A stretch of 64,000 nt of DNA from Flammula alnicola (lineage: Eukaryota; Basidiomycota; Agaricomycetes; Agaricales; Strophariaceae), in assembly GCA_015499995.1 (NCBI GenBank), contig JADNRV010000069.1, positions 1 to 64,000 of the forward strand, in the 5' to 3' direction. The notes below the pieces were generated by a model, which saw only the letters and a list, made by a program, of their open reading frames with translations, had not been told where the DNA came from and ran no database searches. Below, piece after piece: positions 1-11,915 of the stretch. Position 1 is the first letter of the stretch. Every line of letters starts with the position of its first letter. The translations under genes and the position numbers were made by a program.

Positions 1-448
1 CGAAGTAAGCAAACACTGGAGGCGAGTGTCAAAGACTAAATAATATACACGCACACCACAACCCCCTATATCCACCCTCGGGGTTTGCGTTGTTGGCCAC
101 TCTTTCGAGATATTCCTCCATCGCCTTCTTGGCATGTTGGAGTGGAGTGGAAAGAAGGGGTATCTTTCTCAACGAGCATCGATGGAGAAGGTCAATGTGG
201 TCGGTCGAAGGGCCTGCACAATCAAGAGTTCTGGAAATAGGGTTCCAAGTGTAAACCGTCCCGCTCCTCTATCACCTTCCTGTAGAATTTCGGGAAGGGG
301 TGCACGCGAGACGCATCTCGCCACTCCATTATATTGAGCATATGTACCAATTGACCTATGTAACGAGTGGAGAGACCTGCTCATAGTAAAAGGACGATCA
401 CTGGCGGCAGTGATGATTTAAGGATCACACCAGAGAACATACTATCTA
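1..448. other. no gene recognised (3' flank of hydrolase copy A)
   Basis: No coding pattern is visible here. The stretch lies downstream of the stop of the minus-strand hydrolase, so part of it is probably that gene's 3' UTR. Two short overlapping open frames on opposite strands look like chance. Confidence 0.4.
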
Positions 449-2775
449 TTAAATCAACGGAGAGCTCGCCCCTCTGGCAAAGCCGTGCCAAAACTGGCTT
501 CGCCAGCGTCGCTGAGCGGTTGCCCTGGAGGTCACCGTAGAAGGTGCTGGGAAGAGCGCGGCCGTCACTGGGCAGACGGTTCCAGCAGCTGGGAGAGTCC
601 CGTTCTGGAAGTACTGCTGAACATGGCCAATCGTACACTCCGACGGAGCAGCAAATGAGGTGTGCTGTGAGATAATCCCAGAGCGTCCGTCTATCAGATA
701 GGCTCGTCGCTCAAGGATGACTGACGTACCCCAAAAGAGTCCTGCGTAAGGACAACGGATCCCGGGAATTGCTGCGCAGTTTTCTTTGCACTGGAAGCAC
801 GTCGTTTATAAATACCTCACGTCATGGAGTGAAGATGTTTGCTTACCCGACCAGAGGTGTTACAGGATCTACGAAGGAATTGTAATGTTATTTAATTATA
901 TTTACAAAGAGAGGAAGGAATGACACCTACCAGCCGTGTTACCGATGACCAGGAGTGGGAAACTAGTGTTACCCATGATAGGGCCTTGATAAAACTTTCA
1001 GCGGAGATGCTACAAAGTTGAAATCTCGACACACCTTTAAAGTTGTCCGGGTGTATACGCCATCCCCTTGAGAACAAATGCATTGGTGTCAGAATCATAA
1101 TCATAGACTATTGCATACGGGCTTACGAGCACAGGGTACGGATACCAGCCACAATACTAGAGAAGCTTGAGATGTGGCTAATACTCTGAGCATACGCCTT
1201 CAGAGCATCAGCATCGTCCGTGACCTGTTTCCATCCCCACATGCGATCGCAGCGACATCCTCGCTGACGTGGGGTGAAGAGAGCTGGAACAGGACACTTC
1301 CATTCCCGTTTTGCAGATCAGCAAGCCCTTGAGCGAGAGTGGCAAAGGAGTCGTAAGGGGTATAAAAGGAGCTGAATATGGCATTCTTCAAAGTAGTGTG
1401 GTCGACGACGCCGTATTCAGGTAAGGATGGGGCGTACGCCGGGACTGGCTGAGCGAGGACCTGGCTATAGAGAGCGTCCAGGTTGCGTGAAATAGCTGCA
1501 GAATTGTTGGCATAGAAAGCACAAGCGCTGGGACCAGCCTGGAAGCACCCGTCGAAGAAACCTTGCAATACTTTATCGGTGTCGAGAACTTCGTTGGCCC
1601 AGTCAGCTAGCATTTGATGACGCTGGTTAGGACGTAAAAGTTTAATAATGATGGTGAATACTTACTGTTATAGTATCCCTCCATATCCAAAACGCCTAGG
1701 CATCCAGATCAGAACGAATACACCGTACACCTACAAATGCACAAACCATCGATTATAAGCCGCTCGACCTTATCCTGAACAAGAAATCAGTACAAATCGA
1801 GAGAGTTTTTAGACTATGTACGTACAGGAAACATCGCTGCAAATGTTGCTCCAAGAACGCTGCCATATCTAAAATAAAATAAAAGCTCATGTCAAAGCCT
1901 TATGGCAGAATGAGGAAATTAAAAACGTACGAGGTTCCCCAGTACTTGAGCTGTGTCTCCCCATGGGCCTCAACAATGCGCAACATGTCCCGAGCGACAT
2001 TGTCAGTCGTTACATGAGCCAAAGAACCATTGTCCCGATCTTGTGCCAAATGACCAAGCACCTGGAAATTCGCCCACTGACGAGGGACCGCATCCGGAGT
2101 AGCAGTCGCATCATCTGTAGTTGGGCCAAAATCGAAAGCAGCTCTCTCAGTGTCTGTAAGGAAGAAAGAAATAGCAGGGGTAGAGTTCGCGACACCTGGC
2201 GCGGGACGAATGTAAGTGTTTGAGCACAGTGCGAAAGACCAAACGTGACTTACCTCGTGGATCGAAGCTCAGGACATCGAACTCAGGACCAATCGCTGCA
2301 GAAAGCTGGGCACCCATTTCCACAATTGTTTGGACGCCGCTAATACCGGGTCCTCCGGGATTGAAGAGGACTGGGCCACGGTAGCCAGCTGTTCTGTTGA
2401 GAGAGGATGGAATACGAATTAGTGCAAGCGAAAAAGATCCTGCCGTCGGATCGGAATAGTTCATCGGCGCCTAGCCGTCCATATGATAAGGAAGGAACAT
2501 AAGAAAAGTGTAAAGTGTGTCGGATGATGACAAAAGGAACTTACGTTCAAGCGACTGCATTGGAGCGGAGGGGTGTAACAACTGACCCATGTCAAATTGT
2601 CGCTCGCCACAATCTGGATAAGAAGAGTTACATTAGATCGGGTCGAGAAGGATAGAGCAGTACGCACAGATCCCCAGTCAAAGTTCCCTTGAGCAAGGAC
2701 GCGCGAACTGGACCAAACAATTACGCTAAGAGCGCCGATGAGCACATTGCGCATATGAATATTGGAAAAGGCCAT
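449..2775 (-). CDS. secreted alpha/beta hydrolase, S33 tripeptidyl-aminopeptidase-like with TAP C-terminal domain (copy A)
   Basis: Serine hydrolase probably releasing peptides from protein N-termini outside the cell, as known for the S33/TAP family. The start codon (2773-2775) opens a hydrophobic signal peptide ending near VLAQG. Downstream are the oxyanion motif NPGGPGISG, the nucleophile elbow GTSYG (split by an intron near 1860-1925), the acid motif VIGNTADPVTPL (about 850-930) and the histidine motif DSFGHTS (about 650-730). This gives a full Ser-Asp-His triad and the C-terminal TAP domain, in about ten exons with short GT-AG introns. One oddity: near 1230 the frame loses one G (GG where copy B has GGG). 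The uncorrected frame stops within 30 bases, whereas the corrected frame runs on through VTDDADALKAYAQ to the TAP domain. It may be a young pseudogene or a base-calling error. A second copy lies at 35.4-37.0 kb. Confidence 0.85.
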
Positions 2776-3265
2776 GAGTGGGTAGTACGCAGAGTGAAAA
2801 AAAGGGAAGAATATGTATGTAAATCCTAGAAAAACACTGTCGTTAAATACTCGCCAGTCAAGTCCTTTCTCTTGCCCATATGCATATATGGGACTGCAAT
2901 TGTGAAGGTATTTGCGCATAGTTGAGGCTATGTCATGAAGACACGGTGACTGCGCCCGTCGTGGTGGCCGTCGGCTGTAGCAAATGCTACTGGCTTCCAT
3001 CAAGATCAACTGGGCAAATAAGTCGGATCGAACCTCCGTTACAAAATCCCTTTGGAGACTTCATGAGAGTCACAACAGCTCGAAAATCCGTAGCATGCAA
3101 CCCAGACGACTTCTTGCGGTTGTTACCATCAAGCTGATCCCTCATTCAGTGGACCTGCAGTGTTCTTATGTCGTGCTTGAGAAGATAGAGATATGGGGCT
3201 GAACCGCAGTGAAATGCTGCGATATCATTTGTTGCGTTGCTGTTGGGAGCGCTGCGGGAGTGCTG
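2776..3265. repeat. 5' flank of hydrolase copy A, duplicated upstream of copy B
   Basis: This sequence matches 36998-37365 in order and orientation, for example the tract around 'gatatcatttgttgcgttg'. Similarity stops near 'gggagtgctg' in both copies, marking the edge of the duplicated block. It should contain the hydrolase promoter. No other gene is visible. Confidence 0.65.
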
Positions 3266-3616
3266 AAACGCTCGAGAGACCTCGAGCGTGGGCGGAAGAC
3301 ACAGAAAAAGTTGCATATAGCCGATGTTATTCTACCCTGAGGTTACGTATCTGATGTGGCTGGCTTCATTTTCTCCAATGTAAGATTCGAACTTTAGAGT
3401 TGGTACTTACTGATCTTGTAGTGATCACTAAGGTCCCTCGCTTCCGATTTCTAATCCTTGAAGTTTATGCACCAGAGTTACAACGGTGGGGCAATCCAAA
3501 CTAGCCGCACCCGAGATGCGGGTGCTCGGGAAGGCATCGAGGCAGCGCCGTGCGGTCGCGGTATGACCCGTTCAAGATTGCATTTCGTGACTTTGCGTGA
3601 TTTGTATCGAGGGACT

Positions 3617-3920
3617 CAGCGGACAAATATAATTCAACTTCAAAAACCCACCATTTTCGCCGAATTTACACTCTATTTGGGCATCTCACGGGCATTTTCA
3701 TTGATTTCCACGTAACTCCTGGCCCCATTTCACTTAAGCTGATCGCAACTTCGATTTTATATCAACCACTTCGGCTGTGCAACTCCATTTCCTCCTGGTG
3801 ACTCTGATTTTGCAACTTCGCAATTTGTAGTTTTGACTTGCAACTTCAACTTCGCAGTTTCAACTTCGCAGCCTCAACTTTGCAGTCTCATTGACAACTT
3901 TGCAACCTCAACTTGGTTGT
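3617..3920. repeat. CAACTTCAACTTCGC-type degenerate tandem repeat, left member of an inverted pair
   Basis: Begins with CAGCGGACAAATATAATTC and continues into irregular repeats of CAACTTCAACTTCGCAG (3840-3920). The same sequences occur in inverted orientation at about 20640-20970, including GGCGGACAAAAATAATTC on the minus strand. Confidence 0.6.
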
Positions 3921-4016
3921 CCCTTCTTTCATTCATGTAGTATGGACAATTATCAATTAATCTCGATCGCGGCAAGTATGCCTTGAATTTGGATAGTAAC
4001 AAAAAGAAATAAATGA

Positions 4017-7000
4017 TCAATTATTCCATACTACTGTACGCCTGCTATATTTCTCCCGAATAGCACGATATTGGTTAGATTTGACTGCATCCTTCTTCCG
4101 CTTTGTAAGATGGTCCCCATTAGATGTTCCTACACTAGCACCTGCATTTTCTTTCTGCCTTGCTTTCTGCCTCTTTTGTGCTTCCAAATGAGATGACTGC
4201 CTTGGCATGATTGTACCATGGACATGGCCACTATAAAAAGTCCTTAATTGCATTATTAGCTTTGAACTGCTAGAGTAAAAATAACATACCAAACTGTATT
4301 CTCCTGTGTTTCAATATATGCACCCCACTGGCTGTAGGCAAAATTGAACTCATCCTGTTTTGAGTTCTTGAAGAGTTGTGTGCAAAGGCTGATGCCCATG
4401 TCATTGTCGCAATGCTGGGGACTCATATAGTCAGTGCAGACATATAAATTTGATCCATCAGTTCTGAGTGGATTTAGACTGTCAACTGCCTCGTTGCTTT
4501 CTCGAATTGCTTTCTTGACCTCTGGTGAAATTGATTCACAGACAGTAGTTAATGTATCCGATGACTTGGAAAATATGATAAGTATATGATCAGAATTATA
4601 GCTGTAGTAAAGCTTACAAATGCATGAGCAAATAATGCTTCTAGTTCCTCTGAGGTCGCACCATCTAGGCCAGGGTATGAAGCATATGCATCACCTGCTC
4701 TCCCTCCTTGAGGCATTCGGGACCCAAGCCCTGTCATAGTTCCATACTGCCAATTTTGGAATGAAGAGCCCCGCTTCAAAGGCTTTAACTTGGAAATAGA
4801 AGTGTGGTGCTGCTGCATTCTTCCTATTACTGTTGGAGAAAATGCTCTGAATTGGACTGCACCAATCTTTAGGCTTTATCAATATCACAAATAAAGAGAG
4901 TGTTTGAATTGCTTGCCAATTTCTTGGTGCTTCTGTCCCGCAGGATATAGCAATCTCTTGAACAACGGTTGTACACGGTAGGACGATGAGCAATTTTCAA
5001 TAAGCCCAACTCTTCTGGTGTATAGAACTTGATTGTAGACTCTTTCTTTTTATTGATTTTCTGCGCAAGTAAAGATCAATATTTGTTTGATTTGAACAGA
5101 TAAACATACCAGAGGCAAAAGGCGATCATCTGGCTTAGCACAGGTAAGAACACACCCTTCAAGGGTTTGAGGATCACGTTCATCCAGATCGATATAGCGA
5201 AGACAGTGTTCTTTCTCATCACGATGTGCACAACCTTTGCAGCCACCTTGTGCGGTACCTTTGTCAGTAGTATCTGCTCCCTGATCCTCAGATTGTGACT
5301 GAAAAACACCAGGAGAAGGAGATCGGGATAAATCCTCTGTCATGGAAATGTCGCCAGGGGTAGAAGCACAAGATGTAGAAGAATGTGAAGGGTTTCCTGG
5401 TGCGAGCAAAGCCGCTTTGATACTCTTGTGAGATTTTTTCTTTTTCGGAGAAGAAGAAAACTTATTGTTGTTTGAATAAGTTCCCTGAGGTCCTCGGGTG
5501 TTTGGACGATGAGCGTATTCCTTTGTATGGCTGTCATTCTTCCGAAGAGACTCCGTGAGCTCTAGTATTTTCAGAAGCCTGGGATGTATAAATAATCCAG
5601 GCCTATTCTTCATGAATGGTTTGATAGTCATAGAACGAAACATCCTATGGATGTGTTCAGGATCACACTGTGAAATCTAACCAATTTTAATACATATTAA
5701 TGTCAAGTCAAACAGAACTCACTGGGTCCTTATAATCCTCCAGAGTTGGACGCAGCCAGTGGTTCCAGGCATTTTTGAAATTTTGGAGAGTAACCAGAAA
5801 GAAGGCTGAACTTGGATATGAGGGTGTCGGGATGATACATCCATGAGAGCTGAGAGCTGTAATGATGGAAACCAGATCACACTTTTCTGGTACAGCAGTC
5901 TAAAAAATATTAGATGGGAATATGTTTTAGGATATTTTCATCTTACCTCTTGATCCACAGCCATTATGGAATCATACCATTTGTTATCAGTCCACCTATC
6001 AAGCACCTCACCCAGGCTCTCCTTCCAGCAATGATTACGAAAACTCTCGCTTATATGAGGTGCAGATAATTCAAGTCGAGTACTCGGGTGGCAAATACAA
6101 GCCAGAACACCCGCTAAGCCTGAAGACTATATCAAATTAATTATTTGGTGTAAAAATAATATTCTAAAAAAATACCTTTACTGCATGAACCCATGTTGAT
6201 TTTCGGTAAATCGGTGCAGACACTGCACGCATCTGTCGCAGGGCCATGATTGAATCTTTCGGTGAGTCCGTCTACAAATTGTCAGGAGTGGTTTGAATAC
6301 GAGTTTAAGTACCTACATGAGGTTCAGAATCAGATAGTCTGAAAAATGAGGAAAACCATGTTTTCCACTTCTGGCATAAAGCTTGCTGCTCATTGGGACT
6401 GTCCTGGAATGTTTCACGCCACTGCTGGTGGTATTTTGCATGAAAGATTTCCCGTGAATAACCTGCTGCTATCCCATGCAAGTCATTGGTTCCCGAGACA
6501 TTATCATCATCCTCATCATCAGAATCCACTTCACGCACAAAGAGATTGTTCTTTGGCCAAGGCTGAAAGACAAATATAAGTTTAGATATTAATGAACTCA
6601 TTAAACTTGAACATACTGTTGCGAAAAATGATGCTTGAGCTTCTTTCAAAAGTGTAACAGCTCCAGGGTCATCTTTACAAAATCTCCTCCATAGCACATT
6701 GATGAATAAACCAGTCCCTTGTTCAGCTGGCAGGTCAATCCCAGCGGCACTGCTCAGCCACTCCTGGATCAATTGAGGCTAAGAAACAAAGGTTGAGTAT
6801 TATTTCTTTCAAAAAATAGGCTTGAAGCTCACCCAAAACTCTTGAGCACTCATGATATCCTCCAGGTTCTCCCTCCAATCCTTCAATCTATCGTCGTCGA
6901 GGGTGGTCGATGATCCAAGAACATCACGAACAAATTCAAAAGAGTCACGAAACGGAGAATTGGCTATATAGTCATGGTCTTCTTCCTGGAGAATAGGATC

Positions 7001-7222
7001 TCCAATTTCTGCAATTCCAGGAGGTTTGGCAAAGGTCTCCATGCTGAAAGTGAAGGAGAGAGGCAAGAGATTTTGTGCTGATCCCACGTTGATATGTCGT
7101 GGAGATAGCGGACACATTTGATCATGTGACTCTGGAATACCAATGACTGTGTTCAAGTTATGATAGTAATACATACCTTCAACCACCACCAACCCTCCTC
7201 CGTGAGCTAAAGACTCTTTCAT
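4017..7222 (-). CDS. TET/JBP-like 2-oxoglutarate/Fe(II) dioxygenase, fungal type; probable frameshift
   Basis: Likely an oxygenase of the TET/JBP superfamily, which oxidises 5-methylpyrimidines in DNA. The exons join cleanly with 45-60 bp introns (for example 4231-4289, 4565-4617, 5061-5109, 5668-5722). Near the C-terminus are YMSPQHCDNDMGIS (an HxD iron-ligand motif), DEFNFAYSQWGAY, then HVHGTIMPRQSS (distal His plus a 2OG-binding Arg), followed by a basic tail. Upstream are CKGCAHRDEKEHC, a Cys/His-rich patch, and an acidic stretch DSDDEDDD. Oddity: after FICDIDKA a stop (4869-4871) appears, and the reading resumes as KIGAVQFRAFSP in another frame with no room for an intron, so a net -1/+2 shift is likely. 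The 5' end is uncertain; the protein may start at METFAKPPG near 7040. Fungal members are often linked to transposons. The family assignment comes from motif recognition only. Confidence 0.68.
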
Positions 7223-8259
7223 ATATTCGCCGTACTGATCAATATTACTTTACATAGGTTCCACATTGCTTGAACAAAACACCCGGCCCCGTCGCGGGCC
7301 CCTGCCCTCTCTCAGAGTCAAGGGATGGGGCCGACGTTCAACTAGAAGGACGCTACCTATCGAACGACCCCACGCATCGAGGCTGACCCCCATTTTTTGC
7401 AGAACATAGGTTGGAGGCTTTTGCCTGATCCCTTTGCCCATCGTTCAATCCCAGGAACAACTGAGAACGCCACCGACGAAGGCGCCGCAGCACGCAGTAG
7501 CTGTAAATGCATGCTTACCCGGACGTAGTCAAGACCGCTGATCAGCGAGTCGGTTGGATGTCGCGGGATGTGCGGGCGGCTTGTACGATAGGGTGGGCGC
7601 TGTAGAGAGAGGATATGTGGTGAGTACGCGCCCTGAGACAGCTAAGATGTACGCTGACCCATGCGAATTCGTTCTTGATAGCGTCGCCGTATGATCGAGC
7701 ATGACACACACGTCAACTTGAGGGAGAATCAGCGGCATGGCACAACGGGGTAGAGCTGTGCCCGACGAAATAGGCGCTGCGCTGAAAGGAGAGGGTTAGA
7801 TTAAGTAACGCGTCTGACCTCGAAGGACGCTTTATCCAGCAAATCAACCCCGCCCGACAGCGTACATCTCGCGGTCAGAATGCTGGCGATGATACGTATG
7901 TTTTCAAGAGCTCCGCGCGATTGCTGCGATTATATATGAATAATATGAGGGGCTTTACGCCGGCGGCCACCACCTTGACGCCGTGGCTTTCAACTGCAAC
8001 CCACGACCTCGCTGCTCATACCCGACCGCCTTCACTGTCCATAACAGCATCGTCCAGCCCTCCACAACAATCTCTCCTTTACCACCCACCACAACCAACC
8101 TTGTCAATCAAACGATGACGATCGTGCCACCCTCGCGCCCACCTTTTGGCCTTGCACAACCAATGCCGCGACATCTCCCAGCTACTGCCTCTGCCCACCC
8201 TACAGCCCGTGCGAGGAGACGACAGCAACCACCACCGATATGACGACAACCTGAAGCAT

Positions 8260-8335
8260 CTGCCGCCGCCGCCGCCGCCGCATCGATACGAGCAGGACCA
8301 GCAGCAGCAACAGCAACAACCACAGCTGCTGCGAC
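8260..8335. repeat. trinucleotide runs (CCG)n and (CAG/CAA)n
   Basis: A run of CCG units is followed by imperfect CAG/CAA units. In one frame it would encode polyproline then polyglutamine, but no surrounding gene structure supports translation. Confidence 0.7.
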
Positions 8336-8506
8336 AATAGGATGATGAGGACGACAACGAGCAGCTGCTCCAGGCGCTGCTGCTGCGTTGATATGACCTC
8401 AAAAAAATGTATGTAACTATGTTTTATTCTTATTTATCTATTTCTAATGTTCTTATACATTAATATAGTTACTCTGGGGCTAGAACGACGCCATCGCAGG
8501 CACCTC

Positions 8507-8630
8507 ACCACGTCGCGAGCCCCTCCCTTGTTCGAGTGGGACGACGTTCGATGGAATGGCGGGTCGCATCAACCGCCGACACAACAGCGGGTGCATCAAC
8601 GACGACGCCGCAACAGCGGTACATCAATGA
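8507..8630 (+). repeat. direct repeat, left copy (partner at 11648)
   Basis: Shares 'cccctcccttgttcgagtgg', 'gttcgatggaatggcgggt' and 'caacagcgggtgcatc' with 11648-11770 in the same orientation. Many differences between the copies are C/T or G/A, some at CpG. The pair brackets the SPX-RING fragment. Confidence 0.7.
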
Positions 8631-8862
8631 TAACGGGCGAACCAACTTGAAAAGAAACGAAAAACCCACCATCCATCCTCGTCATCCTCGTCATCCTATC
8701 AAGCCCAATGCCGACCACACACGAATCACTGTCGCGAAACATACATCAATACCCAAGTCTCTCCAGGACACACGGCCGCTGCCTGAGGATGTTCCGACGT
8801 ACAATCATATAGCAAACAGACAGTGCCGTACACTGACTCATCCACATCCAACACACATCTCT

Positions 8863-9796
8863 ATGATGCTCGAGGCGATATCGGAGCATCTGAATACTAT
8901 ACATTCTGACTTTGTGAAGTCGCTGGAAAGCTTATCACGGACTATCGCTGATTCGGCCCACCCTGCCTCGGTCGCGGCGAGGTTCCATCCATTCTCTGGT
9001 ATCTCGGCAGATGCTGGCACTGTGCGCATCAGAACGGGCGACTTGAAGGTCGGTTGTCAAATTTCCAGAGGAGCGCATGGCATTGCTTACAGGGTTTTAT
9101 TGTTGTTTATTTCTTGTAGAGCGACTTATATTCCTGGAGAGAGATATTCCAGATCTATGTCGAGAAGGAAGTGTTTGAAAGCATGGAGGAGGTTACCAGA
9201 GGAGAGAGGGCGGTGGAGGAGAGCGAGAAGCGGCTGCAGCAGTTCGCTGAGCGAGTCACCCAGCATGGTCTTGGGGATCGTAGGAAGTTCAAGCTGAAGC
9301 AGAGCATTGAGGCGCTGGAGATGTTTTTGAGCCTTAACTTATTCATATTGGACATCAAGAAGGTGAGTAGCATTTTGGTCGAGGTCTTACAGGTTGTTTG
9401 ATTGCTGGTCGGTTGTAGTTCTCGCATGCGAACTCGGAAGCTACACGGAAGATTCTCAAAAAACACGCAAAGCGCACTGCGCTCTTCTTTCCTGGCCTCC
9501 AGCCTGGGATGTCGCCGGTGGAAGGCATACTAGCGCCGCTGCTCGCTCTTGTCACCGCCAATACGACACTGTTTTCGCTGCCCATTCTGGTGCAGGCGAT
9601 AGGCGAGATGCTACTGCCGATTATCCCCTCGGTGGAAGACTACTCGTGTCTAATCTGCACCAGCATCGCGTTCAAACCCATTAGATTGAGCTGTGGGCAT
9701 CTGTTTTGCGTGCGCTGCCTTGTCAAGATGCAGAAGCGGCAGAGTGAGAAGTGTCCGATGTGTCGAGCGTTCACCCTCCTCCCATCTGAAAGATAA
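8863..9796 (+). pseudogene. SPX-RING E3 ubiquitin ligase, 5'-truncated copy
   Basis: Three exons (8863-9048, 9120-9362, 9419-9796) joined by good GT-AG introns give 268 codons. The middle part matches the C-terminal part of an SPX domain: GLGDRRKFKLKQS, then FILDIKK, then SEATRKILKKHAKRTAL. A C3HC4 RING finger follows (CLICTSIAF, CGHLFCVRC, CPMC). SPX domains bind inositol pyrophosphates, and SPX-RING proteins act as ubiquitin ligases in phosphate homeostasis. The SPX N-terminus that normally starts the protein is absent, and nothing resembling it lies upstream. The end is also abrupt just after the last RING cysteine, while downstream bases in another frame still read VEEEELA. It is flanked by direct repeats, so it may be a captured or dead fragment. 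Confidence 0.75.
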
Positions 9797-11647
9797 GGAG
9801 CGCGAGTGGCGGCGGTCGAGGAAGAGGAGCTGGCCTCGCTTACCAATCAACCACCAGCACGACGGCGAGAAGGACACTCAGGTCTCACAAGCAAGCTCGA
9901 TAATATCGGCGACAGAGACGACTGCGACGTACCCGCTAGCCAGGTAAGCGATCCTTTTCGATTTGGTTTGTCGTCTTGTTTCTGACGTCTACACATTCAA
10001 TAGATTCAATTTGGGGATTTCTTGCATCAATCTCCGGGTGAGTCCGCTTTGCCTGATCTGTTGGATATGTTCTGACAGGAATGTCTGCATCAGCATTACG
10101 AAGAAGCGGCGCTAAAGTGCTAGGTTTCGTCTACGTTGGAAATGATCTAGCTAGTGGTGCAGAAAGAACTCTACACTCAACACAACCAAACCACAAAACC
10201 AACAACTTGACTAGACGTAGTCTTGTGTGCGAGTCTCGGGGGTAAAGTATGAAAAAGGAGAAGTGCTTCGACTGGTAAGCAAGTCTACGCAGGTTTTAGG
10301 TATGGAGCGAGTTTTAGTTCCGTAGAACTGGTGTGGTGACTTTCTAACTTCAAACAATGCCGACTCGGACTTCCTTTAACTTGACGACTGATACGAACTT
10401 TTGACTTTAACTTGACTTTAACAACCTGTAACTTTCATGCAGTGACCGCGACGAGTATGCACTACAACTTTCACGCTACCACAACGGGATCGCGCTACAA
10501 CTTTCACGTGGTCACGACGGGCGCACGCTACACTTTTACAGAAACACGCGTCAAACTCTGGTTAACTACTTCTCAAACTTGCAATGGTCGCAAAGCTATT
10601 TTGAAGCGTCAAATGTTGGTCTTTATTAAATTAAGTCTGGTGCGACGAGGTTAAATCGTTCCCTTAAGTGTTTTCACTGGTTTTAAAGCGTCAACTGTGG
10701 GGTGGATTGCCTACCCTACTACGTGCGTTACAAGCGTATTTTATACCTACTGAGCGCCAAGCCTCTACATGTTGCACATGATTCTACACGTCTAATAGCA
10801 CTATTTCTACTGGTTCATGGTGTCGTGATTACGGGTCCATTCGGTAACGGTTACTGGTGAGTCCCCGTTTTCTGGCGTATGTTTTGGTTTCAAGAATGAA
10901 CCGCTATGTCGCGGAACACCCTCTTTTGGGATCAATACAGTTGGGTCCGTATTTAGACACATTATTGCCCGATTGGGATGCACAGCACGTTTAGCGCGGG
11001 TTTCTCTTCTCCCGGTGCGGCACGGTCGTCGGTTAAGTGAGAGCCGCCGCCTCTATGGCGGCGTTTCCCGCGTGCTTTACTTATGAGCTGGTCTTTGAAC
11101 GCTCAGTCTGTTCGGGACCGAACTACTCGGCCGTTCTACACGTATAACGGACAGATAGGTGTATGGGACAATGTGGACCGCCTGGTCACGTGTCCTTTGG
11201 CCCGCGATCGACGCGTCTAACGCCGTCTCCATATTGGACTAGTCGTGCCTCAAGACTTCGGGATTCTCATTCTGCGCGGGTTTCTCCAGTCGAAGCCTCT
11301 TGTTTGTTTTGCAGGGACACACGGAGGTCATGCTTCTTTGGCACCAACCTTAGTTCTACGCATACTTCTGAGCTTACTAGCCAGGCCCGCCGGACCGTAG
11401 ATAGTTACTTCCGTTGTACTTGGTTATGTGGTTTCCCGCATGTAACCCACTTAGTCGGCCAACACGAGGTATGCTGCCTACCCTTGTTTCCCTAGTGTAA
11501 TAGGTTGATTGATTGGGAAATCGCAAAATTCCACGGGTGGACCGCGCCGCGCCCCATCAGCGCGACACATCCTTGATGTCCTCGTCTTACAAGCTTTCCC
11601 CGTCATGCCTTTCTTTCTGATCCTCCTGCACAAAATCCAAGTTTGGA
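9797..11647. other. no gene recognised
   Basis: Only short shadow frames. A 10.38-10.55 kb tract has repeated 'aactt' and 'actttaac' motifs resembling the outer minisatellites. Nothing else is supportable. Confidence 0.4.
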
Positions 11648-11915
11648 TTCCACGTCGCGAACCCCTCCCTTGTTCGAGTGGAACGGTGTTCGATGGAATG
11701 GCGGGTTGCATTAACGGATGACGCAACAGCGGGTGCATCGACGACGACGCGGCAACAGCGGGTGCATCAACGACAACGCGGCAACAGCGGGTGCATCAAC
11801 GACGACGCGACAGCTGCAGGTGCAACGACGACAACGCGGCTGCTGCGGGTGCAACGATGACAACGCGGCAGCTGCGGGTGCAACGACGACAACGCCACGA
11901 TGCAGCAGGTGCATC
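11648..11915 (+). repeat. direct repeat right copy plus ~29-bp minisatellite
   Basis: The first ~120 bases repeat 8507-8630. From about 11720 the sequence is a tandem array of units like CAACAGCGGGTGCATCAACG followed by ACGACGCGG, degrading to GCAGCTGCGGGTGCAACGAC. Open frames on both strands across it are by-products of the repeat. Confidence 0.8.

Larger units (their letters stand above)
7223..8862. other. no convincing gene; GC-rich low-complexity region
   Basis: Short open frames here overlap on both strands and lack recognisable domains. Contents are a GC-rich tract (7270-7450), CCG and CAG/CAA triplet runs (8260-8335) and the first copy of a direct repeat (8507-8630). Confidence 0.45.

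Noticed and set aside
2461..3009. 182-codon frame starting upstream of the hydrolase
   Set aside because: Its second half is the real signal-peptide exon, but the upstream part is 5' flank; the start at 2775 gives a proper signal peptide.
7420..7460. tRNA T-loop-like 'gttcaatcc'
   Set aside because: No A-box or cloverleaf could be assembled around it.
8079..8402. Long minus-strand frame rich in Ser/Cys
   Set aside because: Produced by CCG and CAG triplet runs read on the opposite strand; no domain or introns.
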